Numbered from the stretch's first letter, positions 8,945-18,284 are shown. The stretch is DNA of 64,000 bases from Myxococcota bacterium (GCA_024276675.1 JAJRWT010000027.1:186001-250000); one strand, 5' to 3'. The notes: generated from the sequence alone by a model not told the origin. A program made the numbers and translations.

Positions 8945-9220
8945 TTGGCACACCACAAAGATGCCATCAAGCGTGCACGCCAAAACGAAGAGCGTCGTAT
9001 TCGTAACAAGCACTACAAGTCGCGTATGCGCAACCAGATCAAGACTCTTCGTTCTGCCATTCAGGACGGAAACACCGAAAAGGCACGCGATATCCTTCCC
9101 AAGACCGTCAGCATCATTCAACGATTGGCTCAAAAGGGAATAATCCACAAGCGAAACGCAGCCCGAAAGGTCAGCCGTCTCACCCGCGCTGTCAATGCCA
9201 TGCAAAATCAGGCCCATTGA
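8945..9220 (+). CDS. rpsT: 30S ribosomal protein S20
   Basis: This encodes 91 residues starting at a TTG (8945), eight bases after a strong AAGGAG (8931-8936). The product begins with AHHKDAIKRARQNEERR, the typical S20 N-terminus, and continues as the basic three-helix bundle (KHYKSRMRNQIKTLR, GIIHKRNAARKVSRL) that binds 16S rRNA. The TTG start is notable because S20 genes in enterobacteria also use a weak start codon as part of autoregulation. Longer in-frame upstream starts add residues with no S20 character. Confidence 0.96.
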   Translation: MAHHKDAIKRARQNEERRIRNKHYKSRMRNQIKTLRSAIQDGNTEKARDILPKTVSIIQRLAQKGIIHKRNAARKVSRLTRAVNAMQNQAH

Positions 9221-9224
9221 GCAG

Positions 9225-9307
9225 TGAAGCTTGAAGCCGGCCCTTTGTACATGGACTGTCGGTAGATGGTTTGAGTTCCTGGCTCCACAGACGGGTTTCA
9301 AGCTTCA
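9225..9307. repeat. Long inverted repeat between rpsT and holA 3' ends
   Basis: TGAAGCTTGAA (9225-9235) is perfectly complementary to 9297-9307, and three more pairs (one G-T) extend the stem to 14 bp around a loop of about 54 bases. It begins 5 bases after the rpsT stop and covers the holA stop, so transcripts from either side could fold it. It may act as a bidirectional 3'-end structure. There is no T-run. Confidence 0.45.
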
Positions 9308-10324
9308 GGCACACACCAGTCGTAGCACCAATGCTTCCAGGATCCTTCTGCTACCCGCCCGGTGGCCACGCATATCCTGTATGGCACCTGCCAGCAGGTT
9401 CATCGTCAAGTCGGTCCGTAGAGGGTGCGTTGAAAGCGTTCTGCGCGCCGCAGCGAGCTTGCCGCCAAATATCCTGACACCCATCTCCCTGTGATCTGCC
9501 CCCGTCCGCTCACAGAATTGCAACATGAGCAGTTGCCGTATCTGCCAGGTGATCAATGGCAGAACACGTTCGGGGCTCGTCCCTTCCTCGAGCATCCGGT
9601 GAGTGATCTTCATGGCCTGTCCCGAGTTTCGCCTGACTATGGCCTCTGTGAGATCCCATACGACTGCTTCAGATAGCACACAGCATACGTCTTCGATGAC
9701 CGTCGCAGTGATCTTCCCGGAAAAGCCCATGTAGGCGAGCAGTTTTTCCACCTCGTGCTTCAACACCGAAAGGTCCTTTCCCACAAGTTCCACCAGCAAT
9801 CGTGCATCAGGTGTCCTGATGGCACACCCACCGCCTTCAACCTGCTGAACCACGAACTCCACGGGGTTTCTGCTACCGGCCTTGAACCCGAGCACTCTCC
9901 CTTTTCTCTTGAATGCTGCACGTAGCGCGGTAGAGTGCTTTGCTGCCTCACCCCTGGAAGGTAGCCCAGTCCCCGTGAGCACGAGCACGGTGGTGGGAGA
10001 GAATGCCGATACGTAGTCTCTGAAAGCCTGTAGATCCTCCACAGTCGATTTCTGGATTTCACGGATCACAACCAGGCGCCTTCCACCCAACATGGGCGCT
10101 GTCCTGGCCTGTGCGAGCATAGATGGGACGGACTCATCCCCGACAGTGCCCTCCGTCCTGTTGAAAGCTGCTGGACCGCCTCGCAAGGCATCATCGGCTA
10201 TGCGAGCCACGGCGTCCTCCACCAACAGGGTCTCGGTCCCGAGAACCAACCACAACACGACCCCCGGGGGATCCCCCATCCCATTCTCGGAAGCACTCCT
10301 CCCGGGTCTTCCACGCCCCATCAT
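9305..10324 (-). CDS. holA: DNA polymerase III delta subunit (HolA)
   Basis: This encodes 339 residues from the ATG at 10324. It follows the HolA plan: an N-terminal AAA+-like domain beginning PGVVLWLVLGTETLLVEDAV, an LGGRRLVVIREI strand, the domain II region with LVELVGKDLSVLKHEVEKLLAY, and the C-terminal collar with LPLITWQIRQLLML. Delta opens the beta clamp during clamp loading. The ATG lies inside the end of lptE with AGGAGG just upstream (TCATGATG overlap), the classical lptE-holA arrangement. An upstream start (10384) would only add residues read from inside lptE. Confidence 0.92.
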   Translation of the reverse strand: MMGRGRPGRSASENGMGDPPGVVLWLVLGTETLLVEDAVARIADDALRGGPAAFNRTEGTVGDESVPSMLAQARTAPMLGGRRLVVIREIQKSTVEDLQAFRDYVSAFSPTTVLVLTGTGLPSRGEAAKHSTALRAAFKRKGRVLGFKAGSRNPVEFVVQQVEGGGCAIRTPDARLLVELVGKDLSVLKHEVEKLLAYMGFSGKITATVIEDVCCVLSEAVVWDLTEAIVRRNSGQAMKITHRMLEEGTSPERVLPLITWQIRQLLMLQFCERTGADHREMGVRIFGGKLAAARRTLSTHPLRTDLTMNLLAGAIQDMRGHRAGSRRILEALVLRLVCA

Positions 10325-10788
10325 GATCCTCCTGCAAAGGAAAGCAAGGCTACGGCTTCTTCGGTGAGTACCGCTGCCAACCACTCAAACGCTCTTGACC
10401 TGCTGCTTTCAAGCCCAGCCGCTCCGCCTGAAGCGGAAGCAACCGCAGTACTACGCTGCAACAGGATATCATGTGCTTTCGGGCCGGAAAGCTGGAACCG
10501 CACTTCAAGGTGGGCTGTCCATGAAGAGATTTCCCCCCCGGAACCCGTCGACGGAGAGAACTCTGCGTCTACTACAGTCATGTCGATCTTCTGAAGCCCA
10601 GACACCCCCTGGCGACGAATTGCCGCAGCCAGAGCTTCCTGCAGCAAGTCGGACAAGTCAGCCTGCGCAACAGGAGCCCTGACATCACCAACGGCAAGAC
10701 CAACCGCCGGTGTCGGGTTTCCAAGGTGATAACCACAGGCATGGATGAACACCGACAGGCAGGCGATCATTGGACGGAATCCGGACAT
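10321..10788 (-). CDS. lptE: LPS-assembly lipoprotein LptE-like
   Basis: This encodes 155 residues. An N-terminal hydrophobic stretch ends in the lipobox IHAC with Cys18, followed at once by GYHLG, the mature start typical of LptE. The body has the expected alternating strands and two helices (LLQEALAAAIRRQGV; AFEWLAAVLTEEAVALL). LptE plugs the LptD barrel and moves LPS to the cell surface. Family sequence conservation is low, so the call rests on the CGYxLG start, the size and the overlap with holA. Confidence 0.8.
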   Translation of the reverse strand: MSGFRPMIACLSVFIHACGYHLGNPTPAVGLAVGDVRAPVAQADLSDLLQEALAAAIRRQGVSGLQKIDMTVVDAEFSPSTGSGGEISSWTAHLEVRFQLSGPKAHDILLQRSTAVASASGGAAGLESSRSRAFEWLAAVLTEEAVALLSFAGGS

Positions 10789-10797
10789 GGATCCACT

Positions 10798-11115
10798 TTA
10801 GTTGACAAGCGCACTCCTGGCCAACACGATCAACCATCGGCCATGGTCGTGCTTACGTTCCGCCGCCCCAGCCGGCAAGAGGCTGGCTCCACGGGACAGC
10901 CCTTGCAGTAACTGCTTCCCAGAAATCTCCAGCCAGTGTGTTTCAAGCGGAACGACGCTCCTTGCCCAGGCATCAATATTCGGAGGCTCGATGACATCCC
11001 CGGCTCTCGGCGTTCTATTCATCACCACACAAACCCTGTCCCAATCGGCTTCTCTGAAACCGTTCTCCAGAGAGTCCCACGAAAAACCGCTGCAGCCAAT
11101 GCTCCAGAATTCCAA
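10798..11115 (-). CDS. Hypothetical protein with SAF-like features, possibly 5'-truncated
   Basis: This encodes 105 residues from a TTG at 11115, ending nine bases before lptE, so it is probably in the same transcript. The segment VVMNRTPRAGDVIEPPNIDAW...LLQGLSRGASLLPAG resembles a SAF domain (FlgA/CpaB type: RDIPAG, then a position where the chain enters a gap, then LxGR...AGxPL). The frame stays open for about 30 more codons upstream without an ATG or GTG, and those residues look coding (CGSRLESPAAEVSKVAALEFW), which suggests the true N-terminus is missing or uses an unusual start. There is a competing ORF on the plus strand that has no family character. Confidence 0.4.
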   Translation of the reverse strand: MEFWSIGCSGFSWDSLENGFREADWDRVCVVMNRTPRAGDVIEPPNIDAWARSVVPLETHWLEISGKQLLQGLSRGASLLPAGAAERKHDHGRWLIVLARSALVN

Positions 11116-11272
11116 GGCTGCGACTTTCGAAACTTCGGCGGCGGGGCTCTCCAGTCGGCTCCCGCAGACGACAATACTCCCTGAAGGGGAGCAACCTGTG
11201 ACCGATGATTAAGCAGGTACGACCACAGACCTTCAGAACACGGACGAACTACTGAAAACCCGAAGCTACTCC

Positions 11273-11920
11273 ATGGAAGTAAACCTGCGCAGCAGGTATC
11301 TTTCCCTGCCAGACATCATAATGGACTCCTGGTTCTTCGATGAAGATGCCGCTCCCGGGCACCTGGACCGGCCCAAGGTCATGGCCTGGGTTGTCGGCCT
11401 GGAGTATGTTCTGCGTAGAACTCCTTCCAACGGCATCTTCTACATCGAGTACATGGGCTCTGCCATGAATGATGGCTACTGGGACGACAAAGAAGAGCCT
11501 CCGGACTACAACGACGGCGATTACATCGTTCCGGAACATCTGGGCATGGTGCTGATAGGCGGCGATTACGCCTGGGAACTCATCGCCGAGAATTGGCTTT
11601 CCTTCCTTTTCGGCGGCGGCATCGGCCTCGGCATTGTCACCGGCGGAATGACCCAATGGTACAACGGTGCCAACGCTACGGGCGACATCACCTGTCAACA
11701 GGGAGACGGCCGCCTGACCTCGCCACAGAACGCCACCGCCTATGAACGTTTCATCTCGGGCTGCGGAGATGATGGCTCAAAGGACATACCCGCGGTACTG
11801 CCGATTGTAGACATCAATCTGGCTGTCAAGTTCAACGTCTCCCACCGCGCCTCGCTGCGAGTGGAAGCAGGCCTTCACGACCTGCTCTACGTTGGGCTTT
11901 CTGCAGGAGTGAGCTTTTGA
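11273..11920 (+). CDS. Outer-membrane beta-barrel-like protein lacking its signal peptide
   Basis: This encodes 215 residues with alternating amphipathic strands, many aromatic residues, and a C-terminal strand ending LYVGLSAGVSF with a terminal Phe, all typical of an outer-membrane barrel. The N-terminus starts directly in mature-type sequence (MEVNLRSRYLSLPD), with no signal peptide. The frame extends only about 20 codons upstream to a stop and those codons do not encode a hydrophobic segment. Either the 5' end was deleted or the sequence is damaged here. Without export it cannot reach the outer membrane, so it may be a pseudogene. No specific function can be given. Confidence 0.6.
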   Translation: MEVNLRSRYLSLPDIIMDSWFFDEDAAPGHLDRPKVMAWVVGLEYVLRRTPSNGIFYIEYMGSAMNDGYWDDKEEPPDYNDGDYIVPEHLGMVLIGGDYAWELIAENWLSFLFGGGIGLGIVTGGMTQWYNGANATGDITCQQGDGRLTSPQNATAYERFISGCGDDGSKDIPAVLPIVDINLAVKFNVSHRASLRVEAGLHDLLYVGLSAGVSF

Positions 11921-11970
11921 TCCGGCAATGCTGGGCCCAGCAGAAGCCGTCGAAGGGGCATGAGTGTCGT

Positions 11971-14856
11971 TCAGTGCAGACTCAATCCAGGCGGTTCAAA
12001 GTTGGCGGAATCCGAATATACGCTCACGGACTTGACGGCGGTCAGACCGTTTTTGTCGTGAGCCAGTATGATGAAGGTGTTCAGACCGCCATCCAGCGTT
12101 GATTCAACTGAGAACGGAAGCGAGACGATGTCGCCTTCACCGCCCTGGTAGTAGATCTTGTCGTTTCCACGATAAACAATCACGTCCCTCACGCCCGAGT
12201 CATCTCGTACTACCCCGGAAAGTACTACATCCGACTCACTTGACCTCTTGTCGGGTCTACGGGTCAACTCTATGAGCGGCGGTGTACGAAGCGCGTCGAG
12301 CCTCAATGAAGCCTCGTCGGGAATATCAGCCTTCCCGGATTCTCCGGTGAACACGGGCAGACGCAAGTGCTCGCGTTCTGCCAGATAATCGTAGAATCCA
12401 CCCCGCATGATGGCTCCGTAGTCGAATCGACTGTTATCCCCAACCTGCAACTCCAACTCCACGAAGCCGTCTTCCCCGGAGCCACGGACCTCAAAGGAAA
12501 ACCGCCCATCAACCGATTGCCATGGTGCCGGGCTCCCCAGGTCAAGAGTCCCAATGTTCAAATCCAGGTCATGACCGGATTCGTTCCTTACTTTGGCAAA
12601 GGCCTCTCCACCATCGGAGTTTCCGATGTTGGTAACCACGAGTTCCAGGTCCACCACCTCCCCTACCTGCAACAGTCCATCGTCGTTGCCCTTGCTCGTG
12701 CCCGAGCCATCGTCTACAACCCTGAGTCCATAGGCATAGCGCGGCAGGTCAAAGCCTCGTGTTTCCACGTACTTCGTGTCTTCGGCCAAGATGGTGCCAC
12801 GGGGATCTCGGACCGTGAATTCCACCTTGTCGATCTCGCTGGGATAGCCGTCGGCCAGCTTGATTCTCTTCTGGAAGGAACGTGTTTCACCCGGCTCCAC
12901 CCGACCAAAGAACAATTCTGATTCGTCCAACCATTCGTTGTCGGAACTGGTGATTGCAAATGCCTGGTATACAGTAGTTGATCCGTGATTGGTCAAACTG
13001 AAGGTGATTCTTTCTTCCTGACCCGCAACGAGAAGTTGGTCTTTCCCCAAGTCCATGTCCAGAGCCAACCTGGGCTCTACTGGTTGATCCCCTGGAGCCC
13101 AGTCTATGCCCAGCTTCTGGAATGCCTCGATGACTCGACGTTCCTCCTCGGCTTTTCGCCGCTGGACCACCGGAGCAGCGGCTTCCAACAACTCGACCCT
13201 GCTGGCACCATTGCTATTGAGCAAGACCTCCCTGGCGAAGCCCACCTCCCAATCCCGAGACAAATCGCGTTTGTCGGTCCTAGAGTCGTCCTCGTCGATG
13301 TCCCTCAGGTAGGACAATACGAAAGCTGGTTTTTCGTCAGAATCCTCGTTCCGGTCCAGGTGGTGGTCCAGGTCGGCCTCGCGAGTAACCCTTTCCCTCC
13401 ACAGGAGACTGATCCAGGGATCCTCACCGGAAACGCTTTTCCGCTCTGACTCCTGGTCAGGTTCGACCCGCTTCTGAACAACCAGCGGAACAAGTCTTAC
13501 ATCGGGGGGTATACCCACCGATTGGATACTCTTGTCGCCAGGCGTCAAGTACTGGGCGACAGTCAACTTGAGCTTGGAATCATCGGCATTGTTGTAGAGA
13601 TGCTGTACCGAGCCTTTCCCGAAGGTACGCTCCCCCAGGATGATCGCCCTGTCCCTGTTACGTAGAGCGCCAGCCACAATTTCGGAGGCACTGGCGGAAT
13701 TGGCATTGGTGAGTACCACCAGTGGATATTCCGGCTCGGTCCGGGCCTGGGTAGCCCGCTCGGTTTCACGAGTGCCATCGGCTTCCACCGTCGAGACAAC
13801 AGTCCCGCTGCCGAGGAAGCGGTTGGATACCTCTACGGCCTGGTTGAGGAATCCTCCGGGATCACCGCGAAGATCCAGAATCAAACCGTGAAGAGGACCG
13901 CCCAGATCTCGGCGGAAACTCGCCAAGACCGCATCGAGATCTCTGGATGTGTTCGCGTGGAAGCTCTTGATTCGCACGTAACCTATACCACCTTCCAGGA
14001 GATCCCCCTCTACCGGGTTGATGCGAATCACATCACGAACGATGGTAAAACTCCGCGCCTTGTCGAACATGTCCCGCATGACCATGATGGTGACTGGCTC
14101 GCCCGGAGGGCCACGCAGCTTGCTCACTGCCTCATCCAGAGTCATGTTGATGGTGGATTCGTCCTCTATTCGTTCAATCACGTCATCAGCCTTGAGTCCC
14201 GCCCTGTACGCGGGAGTGTCCTCCAAAGGGTACTCGATGGTCAGACGCCCATCCCGAATGGTGATCGTTATTCCCAGGCCCCCGAACTCACCCTGGTTCT
14301 CCACGTCCATCTCTTTTGACATCTCGGGGGGCAGCAGAACGGAGTGGGGATCCAGAGTAGCAAGCATTCCGTTGATGAGAGAGTACTCTATTTCTCTTCG
14401 ATCAACCTCCGGATCGTCGAGATGTTCATCCAAAATCACGGCCACCTTACCCAGTTCTCTGCGTAGATCGTCCAAATCGTCCAATGAATCCACTACCACT
14501 GTCGTTGAATAGGCTCCGACAGATACATGCAGCAGGTGCCCCTCGGGAACGCGCTGCAGGAGAACGCTGTCAACCATCCGTTCCACAGCGTCCAGAGCCG
14601 AGTCGTACATGGCAGCAGGATCGATCTTCATCGGTTCTACGTACTTTTCGGAAACGAAGTAGCAGGTTCTGTCCAGGAGCTTGAGATCTGCCAGGTGGTA
14701 GCCAGATCCCAGGATACTTTCGGTCATGGTCCTGGCGGGCGCTGATCTCACGAGACCGGAGCCCAACCCTTCGATACCTGCAGAAAAATGGTAGATGGCC
14801 AGGCTCGCAAGCATGGCAGACCAGAAAAGAAAGAAATGCCTGAAAAACCGCTTCAT
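11971..14856 (-). CDS. S41 carboxy-terminal processing protease with PDZ and long C-terminal extension
   Basis: This encodes 961 residues, about twice a normal CtpA. One N-terminal membrane/signal segment (8-25) is followed by a helical region ending LATLDPHSVLLPP (165-177), a PDZ domain with EFGGLGI (190-196), and the S41 core with GYVRIKSFH, LILDLRGDPGG (325-334), the catalytic serine in NSASASE (386-392) and lysine K414 in TFGKGSV. After about 500 it is acidic, then shows beta-sandwich modules of CARDB/Ig type (for example TFSLTNHGSTTVYQAF and LVVTNIGNSDGGEAF). It should cleave envelope proteins in the periplasm. The sandwich domains may bind substrate or peptidoglycan. It is divergent from the PBP1A gene, which is in keeping with a cell-wall role. 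Confidence 0.92.
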   Translation of the reverse strand: MKRFFRHFFLFWSAMLASLAIYHFSAGIEGLGSGLVRSAPARTMTESILGSGYHLADLKLLDRTCYFVSEKYVEPMKIDPAAMYDSALDAVERMVDSVLLQRVPEGHLLHVSVGAYSTTVVVDSLDDLDDLRRELGKVAVILDEHLDDPEVDRREIEYSLINGMLATLDPHSVLLPPEMSKEMDVENQGEFGGLGITITIRDGRLTIEYPLEDTPAYRAGLKADDVIERIEDESTINMTLDEAVSKLRGPPGEPVTIMVMRDMFDKARSFTIVRDVIRINPVEGDLLEGGIGYVRIKSFHANTSRDLDAVLASFRRDLGGPLHGLILDLRGDPGGFLNQAVEVSNRFLGSGTVVSTVEADGTRETERATQARTEPEYPLVVLTNANSASASEIVAGALRNRDRAIILGERTFGKGSVQHLYNNADDSKLKLTVAQYLTPGDKSIQSVGIPPDVRLVPLVVQKRVEPDQESERKSVSGEDPWISLLWRERVTREADLDHHLDRNEDSDEKPAFVLSYLRDIDEDDSRTDKRDLSRDWEVGFAREVLLNSNGASRVELLEAAAPVVQRRKAEEERRVIEAFQKLGIDWAPGDQPVEPRLALDMDLGKDQLLVAGQEERITFSLTNHGSTTVYQAFAITSSDNEWLDESELFFGRVEPGETRSFQKRIKLADGYPSEIDKVEFTVRDPRGTILAEDTKYVETRGFDLPRYAYGLRVVDDGSGTSKGNDDGLLQVGEVVDLELVVTNIGNSDGGEAFAKVRNESGHDLDLNIGTLDLGSPAPWQSVDGRFSFEVRGSGEDGFVELELQVGDNSRFDYGAIMRGGFYDYLAEREHLRLPVFTGESGKADIPDEASLRLDALRTPPLIELTRRPDKRSSESDVVLSGVVRDDSGVRDVIVYRGNDKIYYQGGEGDIVSLPFSVESTLDGGLNTFIILAHDKNGLTAVKSVSVYSDSANFEPPGLSLH

Positions 14857-14990
14857 AGTGCCTACCGGTATACAATCCAGTTATCGAGCGTAGCACCCCC
14901 ACGCGGGTTTGCCCAGTCGGGGGGCCTGCGGTAAAGCAGACCCCGTAGACGGACAGGCAAAGTCAATAGCCCTAAACGACAGGTCTTCCC

Positions 14991-17900
14991 ATGGCTGTCA
15001 AGGTCACTTGTCCACATTGCGGTACCCCCCATCGCCTCAACAGTCCATACCCGCTGCCAGGTTCCGAGATCCATTGTAGCTGCGGCAGAGTCCTGGCCAT
15101 CAGCTACCCCCGTGGGCTGATGGACCAGCTCCGGAAGACAGGCGCCACCTTCGAAGGTGAAGAAGAAAAAACCCACCCCCCCGCCAGGATACCGGGCCAC
15201 CAGGCCCCAGGTCGCAGTTCCCGAATCCATGGCGATGACTTTCGTGGTTTCGCCTACAGAAAAAAACCAGCCAAGGCCCAACCATCTGCTCATGCCACTC
15301 CCCGGCGGACTTTCCCTATCCAGCCACCACCCGCTGGATCCCGCCCACCTCCACACGACACCGAAGGTCGGAATGAAGAATCCAGGTGCTCGACAGAAAA
15401 GAACCCAGCACCAGTGCCACCTCCAACCTTCTTGACCGGCAGGACCATCGTCCCTGACTCCGAGGGGGCATGGAAACACTCGGTGTCACCGGCTGCTTCC
15501 CGGCCAACACCCAGCGAGTCCCTTCCGCCCAGTGTCCCGCCCAAAGCATCAGGACCTTCACCGGAACTCTCCACCCAGGATCCAGTCTCCCCCAGGCCTC
15601 GCGACCCTCAAGACCTCGCCCGCACCGGGCCAACGCCCATCGTCAAAGTACCCTCGTCAGGAGCCAGGATCTCCACCGCAGAAAAGCAGGCATCCACTGC
15701 CCCCTCTGCTCCACGCAGCGCTCTCGCTCCAAAGGAACCCCACTTCACGCCACGGCCTGCAACGCCTCGAAAACAACGCTGGTTGAAGCGCCTGTCCATT
15801 CTTGCCTCGTTGCTCGTTCTTCTTGGGGCAGTCACTGTTTCTGCTGCATATCTCTATTTTTCGCGGGATCTCCCCACCCTGGACACTTTACTCAGCTACA
15901 ACCCCCCAACGGTAACGGTGGTCAATGATACCAAGGGCCGACGATTGGGAGAAATATACGAAAAACGTCGCTACGTAGTAGCATATTCAAATATTCCAGA
16001 CTTGCTGAAACAGGCCTTCGTCTCTGCAGAGGACGCATCCTACTGGAAGCACTCCGGCGTGGACCCCATGGGAATCTTGAGAGCAATGCTCCGAAACATC
16101 TCGGAAGGCCGTATGTCTCAGGGCGCCAGTACGATTACCCAGCAAGTGGCCCGAACATTTCTTTTGAGTAGGGAAAAAAAGATTGCCAGGAAAATCCGCG
16201 AAATGATCCTGGCAAGGCGAATAGAAAAATCTCTGAATAAAGAACAAATTCTCTACCTGTACCTCAACCAGATCTACCTTGGCTCCGGAGCCTACGGAGT
16301 AGAAGCTGCCGCTCGAACCTACTTCGACAAGCACGTGGAGGACCTGAACCTTTCCGAAGCCGCCATGATCGCAGGGCTACCGCAAAGGCCCAGTGACTAC
16401 TCTCCCCACAACAACTTTCCCAAAGCCAAGACACGACAACGCTACGTCCTGGAGCAAATGGTCGACGAGGGCTACATCACGACCCAACAGGCAGATCAGG
16501 CTCTCGCCGCCCCCTTGAACATCGTTCAACGCACCAACGAATTTCTAGTGACCGCCCCCTATTTCACAGAGCACATAAGACGACACCTGGTGGATACCTA
16601 CGGTTTCGAACGTGTATACAACGAAGGGCTCATTGCCACCGCGACCTGCGATCTCTCTCTCCAGCGGGTGGCCCAACAGGCGGTATCCAGGGGAGTCCAG
16701 ACCGCCGATCAGAACTTTGGCTGGCGAGGAGCAGAGACCACCATCAAGGAAGACGAAATCCAAACCTACCTCGCAACCAGCGAAAAAACTCTCTGCAAAT
16801 CCGAAGCGGCCGAGGCAGATGCCACAGGCCAGGCATCACCACCAACACAATCCACCCTGAAAATCGGTTCGATCTACGAGGGCGTGGTGATGGATGTCCA
16901 GAAGAAGCATGGTATCGTCGGAGTTGGCCGCCACAGAGTCATCCTTGCACTTTCCGAGACCCGCTGGGGTTTCAAGCCCAATCCAAAACGCTCGTGGAGA
17001 TACCGACAACTTGACGACATGCGGAATGCACTTTCCCGTGGCGACATCGTCAAAGTCAAGATCAAAGCCCTGGACTGGCGGGAAACCAAGCCCTTCGCCA
17101 AGTACAGCGAAGCGGGTACAGGCCCCTTCCTGGCGGGATTGCTCTACCAGGATCCCGAACTTCAAGGAGCACTTCTGAGCTTCAGACTGTCCGATGGCGC
17201 AGTGCAGTCGATGGTCGGCGGAAGAGATTTCAGCGATAGTGAGTTCAACCGTTGCGTCCAGGCACACCGTCAAGTCGGCTCCACCTTCAAGCCTTTCGTA
17301 TACACCGCGGCGATAAAGTCCCGTCGTTTCACCACCGGCACCATGCTCCAGGACGCACCACTCATCATGAACACCTTGAATGAGAAACTCTGGAAGCCCG
17401 GCAACTACGGTGAAGACTACATGGGCAACATCACGTTGAGAAAGGCTCTGGCGCTTTCGAGGAATGTTTGCACAGTGCGCGTCCTGGCTACTCTCGGCAT
17501 GGACGCAATCTACGAAATGGCCAAACTGCTTGGGATCAAAAGCGATATCGATCTCATGGACCCGGACTGCGACGACGCCACCAAGCCATGCCTGGGCTTG
17601 TCGGCTGGCCTGGGGGCCAGTTCTCTTACCATGCTGGAACTGGCACGAGCCTATTCAGTCTTTCCCAAACTGGGGAAGCTCGTGGAACCCGTATTCATCG
17701 AAAAGGTCCTGGACCGAAAGGGTAATGTCCTGGAGCAACGTGACAGGCCTGGTTCCGAGCAGGTGCTGGAACCCGACGTCGCTGGAATAGGCCTCTGGTT
17801 GCTACGAGAGGTCGCTACATCTGGAACAGGCGCACGATCAAACCAACTTGGATTACATCTGGGAGGAAAGACCGGAACAACCAATGACTTCCGAGACGCA

Positions 17901-18221
17901 TGGTTCGTCGGCTTCAACCCAGATATCCTCACCGCGGTTTGGGTGGGCTACGACACGCCTCGATCCATGGGTGTTTCTTCCACCGGCGGTCGCATTGCGT
18001 TGCCAATATGGATGGACTACATGCGTGAAGCCGTACCCAAAGAAAAAGACCGTGATTTCCCGGAAATCCCCGGTGTGGTTTGGGCGGCAATAGATGAAGC
18101 GACCGGCAGAGTAGCCAAGGGCGGCCGGGGCATGCCCTTCCTTCCCGGTACGGTTCCCTCCAACAGCGACATGGAAGTTGGCCAAAAACTCACCGAAGAT
18201 CTTCTCATGGACGATTTCTAG
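14991..18221 (+). CDS. Class A penicillin-binding protein (PBP1A) with N-terminal zinc ribbon
   Basis: This encodes 1076 residues. Residues 7-31 carry CPHC...CSC, a zinc-ribbon of MJ0042 type, followed by a Pro/Ser-rich linker of about 220 residues and a membrane helix (about 264-286). The glycosyltransferase domain has the catalytic-acid motif EDASYWKHSGVDP (about 345) and GASTITQQVAR. An OB-type insert (about 625-690) precedes the transpeptidase with SxxK in GSTFKPF (about 764), SRN in LSRNVCTVR and KTGT (about 958). It polymerises and cross-links peptidoglycan. The cytoplasmic zinc ribbon and long linker are not part of ordinary PBP1A and suggest a regulatory or localisation role. Confidence 0.95.
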   Translation: MAVKVTCPHCGTPHRLNSPYPLPGSEIHCSCGRVLAISYPRGLMDQLRKTGATFEGEEEKTHPPARIPGHQAPGRSSRIHGDDFRGFAYRKKPAKAQPSAHATPRRTFPIQPPPAGSRPPPHDTEGRNEESRCSTEKNPAPVPPPTFLTGRTIVPDSEGAWKHSVSPAASRPTPSESLPPSVPPKASGPSPELSTQDPVSPRPRDPQDLARTGPTPIVKVPSSGARISTAEKQASTAPSAPRSALAPKEPHFTPRPATPRKQRWLKRLSILASLLVLLGAVTVSAAYLYFSRDLPTLDTLLSYNPPTVTVVNDTKGRRLGEIYEKRRYVVAYSNIPDLLKQAFVSAEDASYWKHSGVDPMGILRAMLRNISEGRMSQGASTITQQVARTFLLSREKKIARKIREMILARRIEKSLNKEQILYLYLNQIYLGSGAYGVEAAARTYFDKHVEDLNLSEAAMIAGLPQRPSDYSPHNNFPKAKTRQRYVLEQMVDEGYITTQQADQALAAPLNIVQRTNEFLVTAPYFTEHIRRHLVDTYGFERVYNEGLIATATCDLSLQRVAQQAVSRGVQTADQNFGWRGAETTIKEDEIQTYLATSEKTLCKSEAAEADATGQASPPTQSTLKIGSIYEGVVMDVQKKHGIVGVGRHRVILALSETRWGFKPNPKRSWRYRQLDDMRNALSRGDIVKVKIKALDWRETKPFAKYSEAGTGPFLAGLLYQDPELQGALLSFRLSDGAVQSMVGGRDFSDSEFNRCVQAHRQVGSTFKPFVYTAAIKSRRFTTGTMLQDAPLIMNTLNEKLWKPGNYGEDYMGNITLRKALALSRNVCTVRVLATLGMDAIYEMAKLLGIKSDIDLMDPDCDDATKPCLGLSAGLGASSLTMLELARAYSVFPKLGKLVEPVFIEKVLDRKGNVLEQRDRPGSEQVLEPDVAGIGLWLLREVATSGTGARSNQLGLHLGGKTGTTNDFRDAWFVGFNPDILTAVWVGYDTPRSMGVSSTGGRIALPIWMDYMREAVPKEKDRDFPEIPGVVWAAIDEATGRVAKGGRGMPFLPGTVPSNSDMEVGQKLTEDLLMDDF

Positions 18222-18284
18222 ACCACTGTTTCCAGAAATTCGGCCCGCGTTCACCGACTACATCGTACTATTCCCCGAGGGCCC

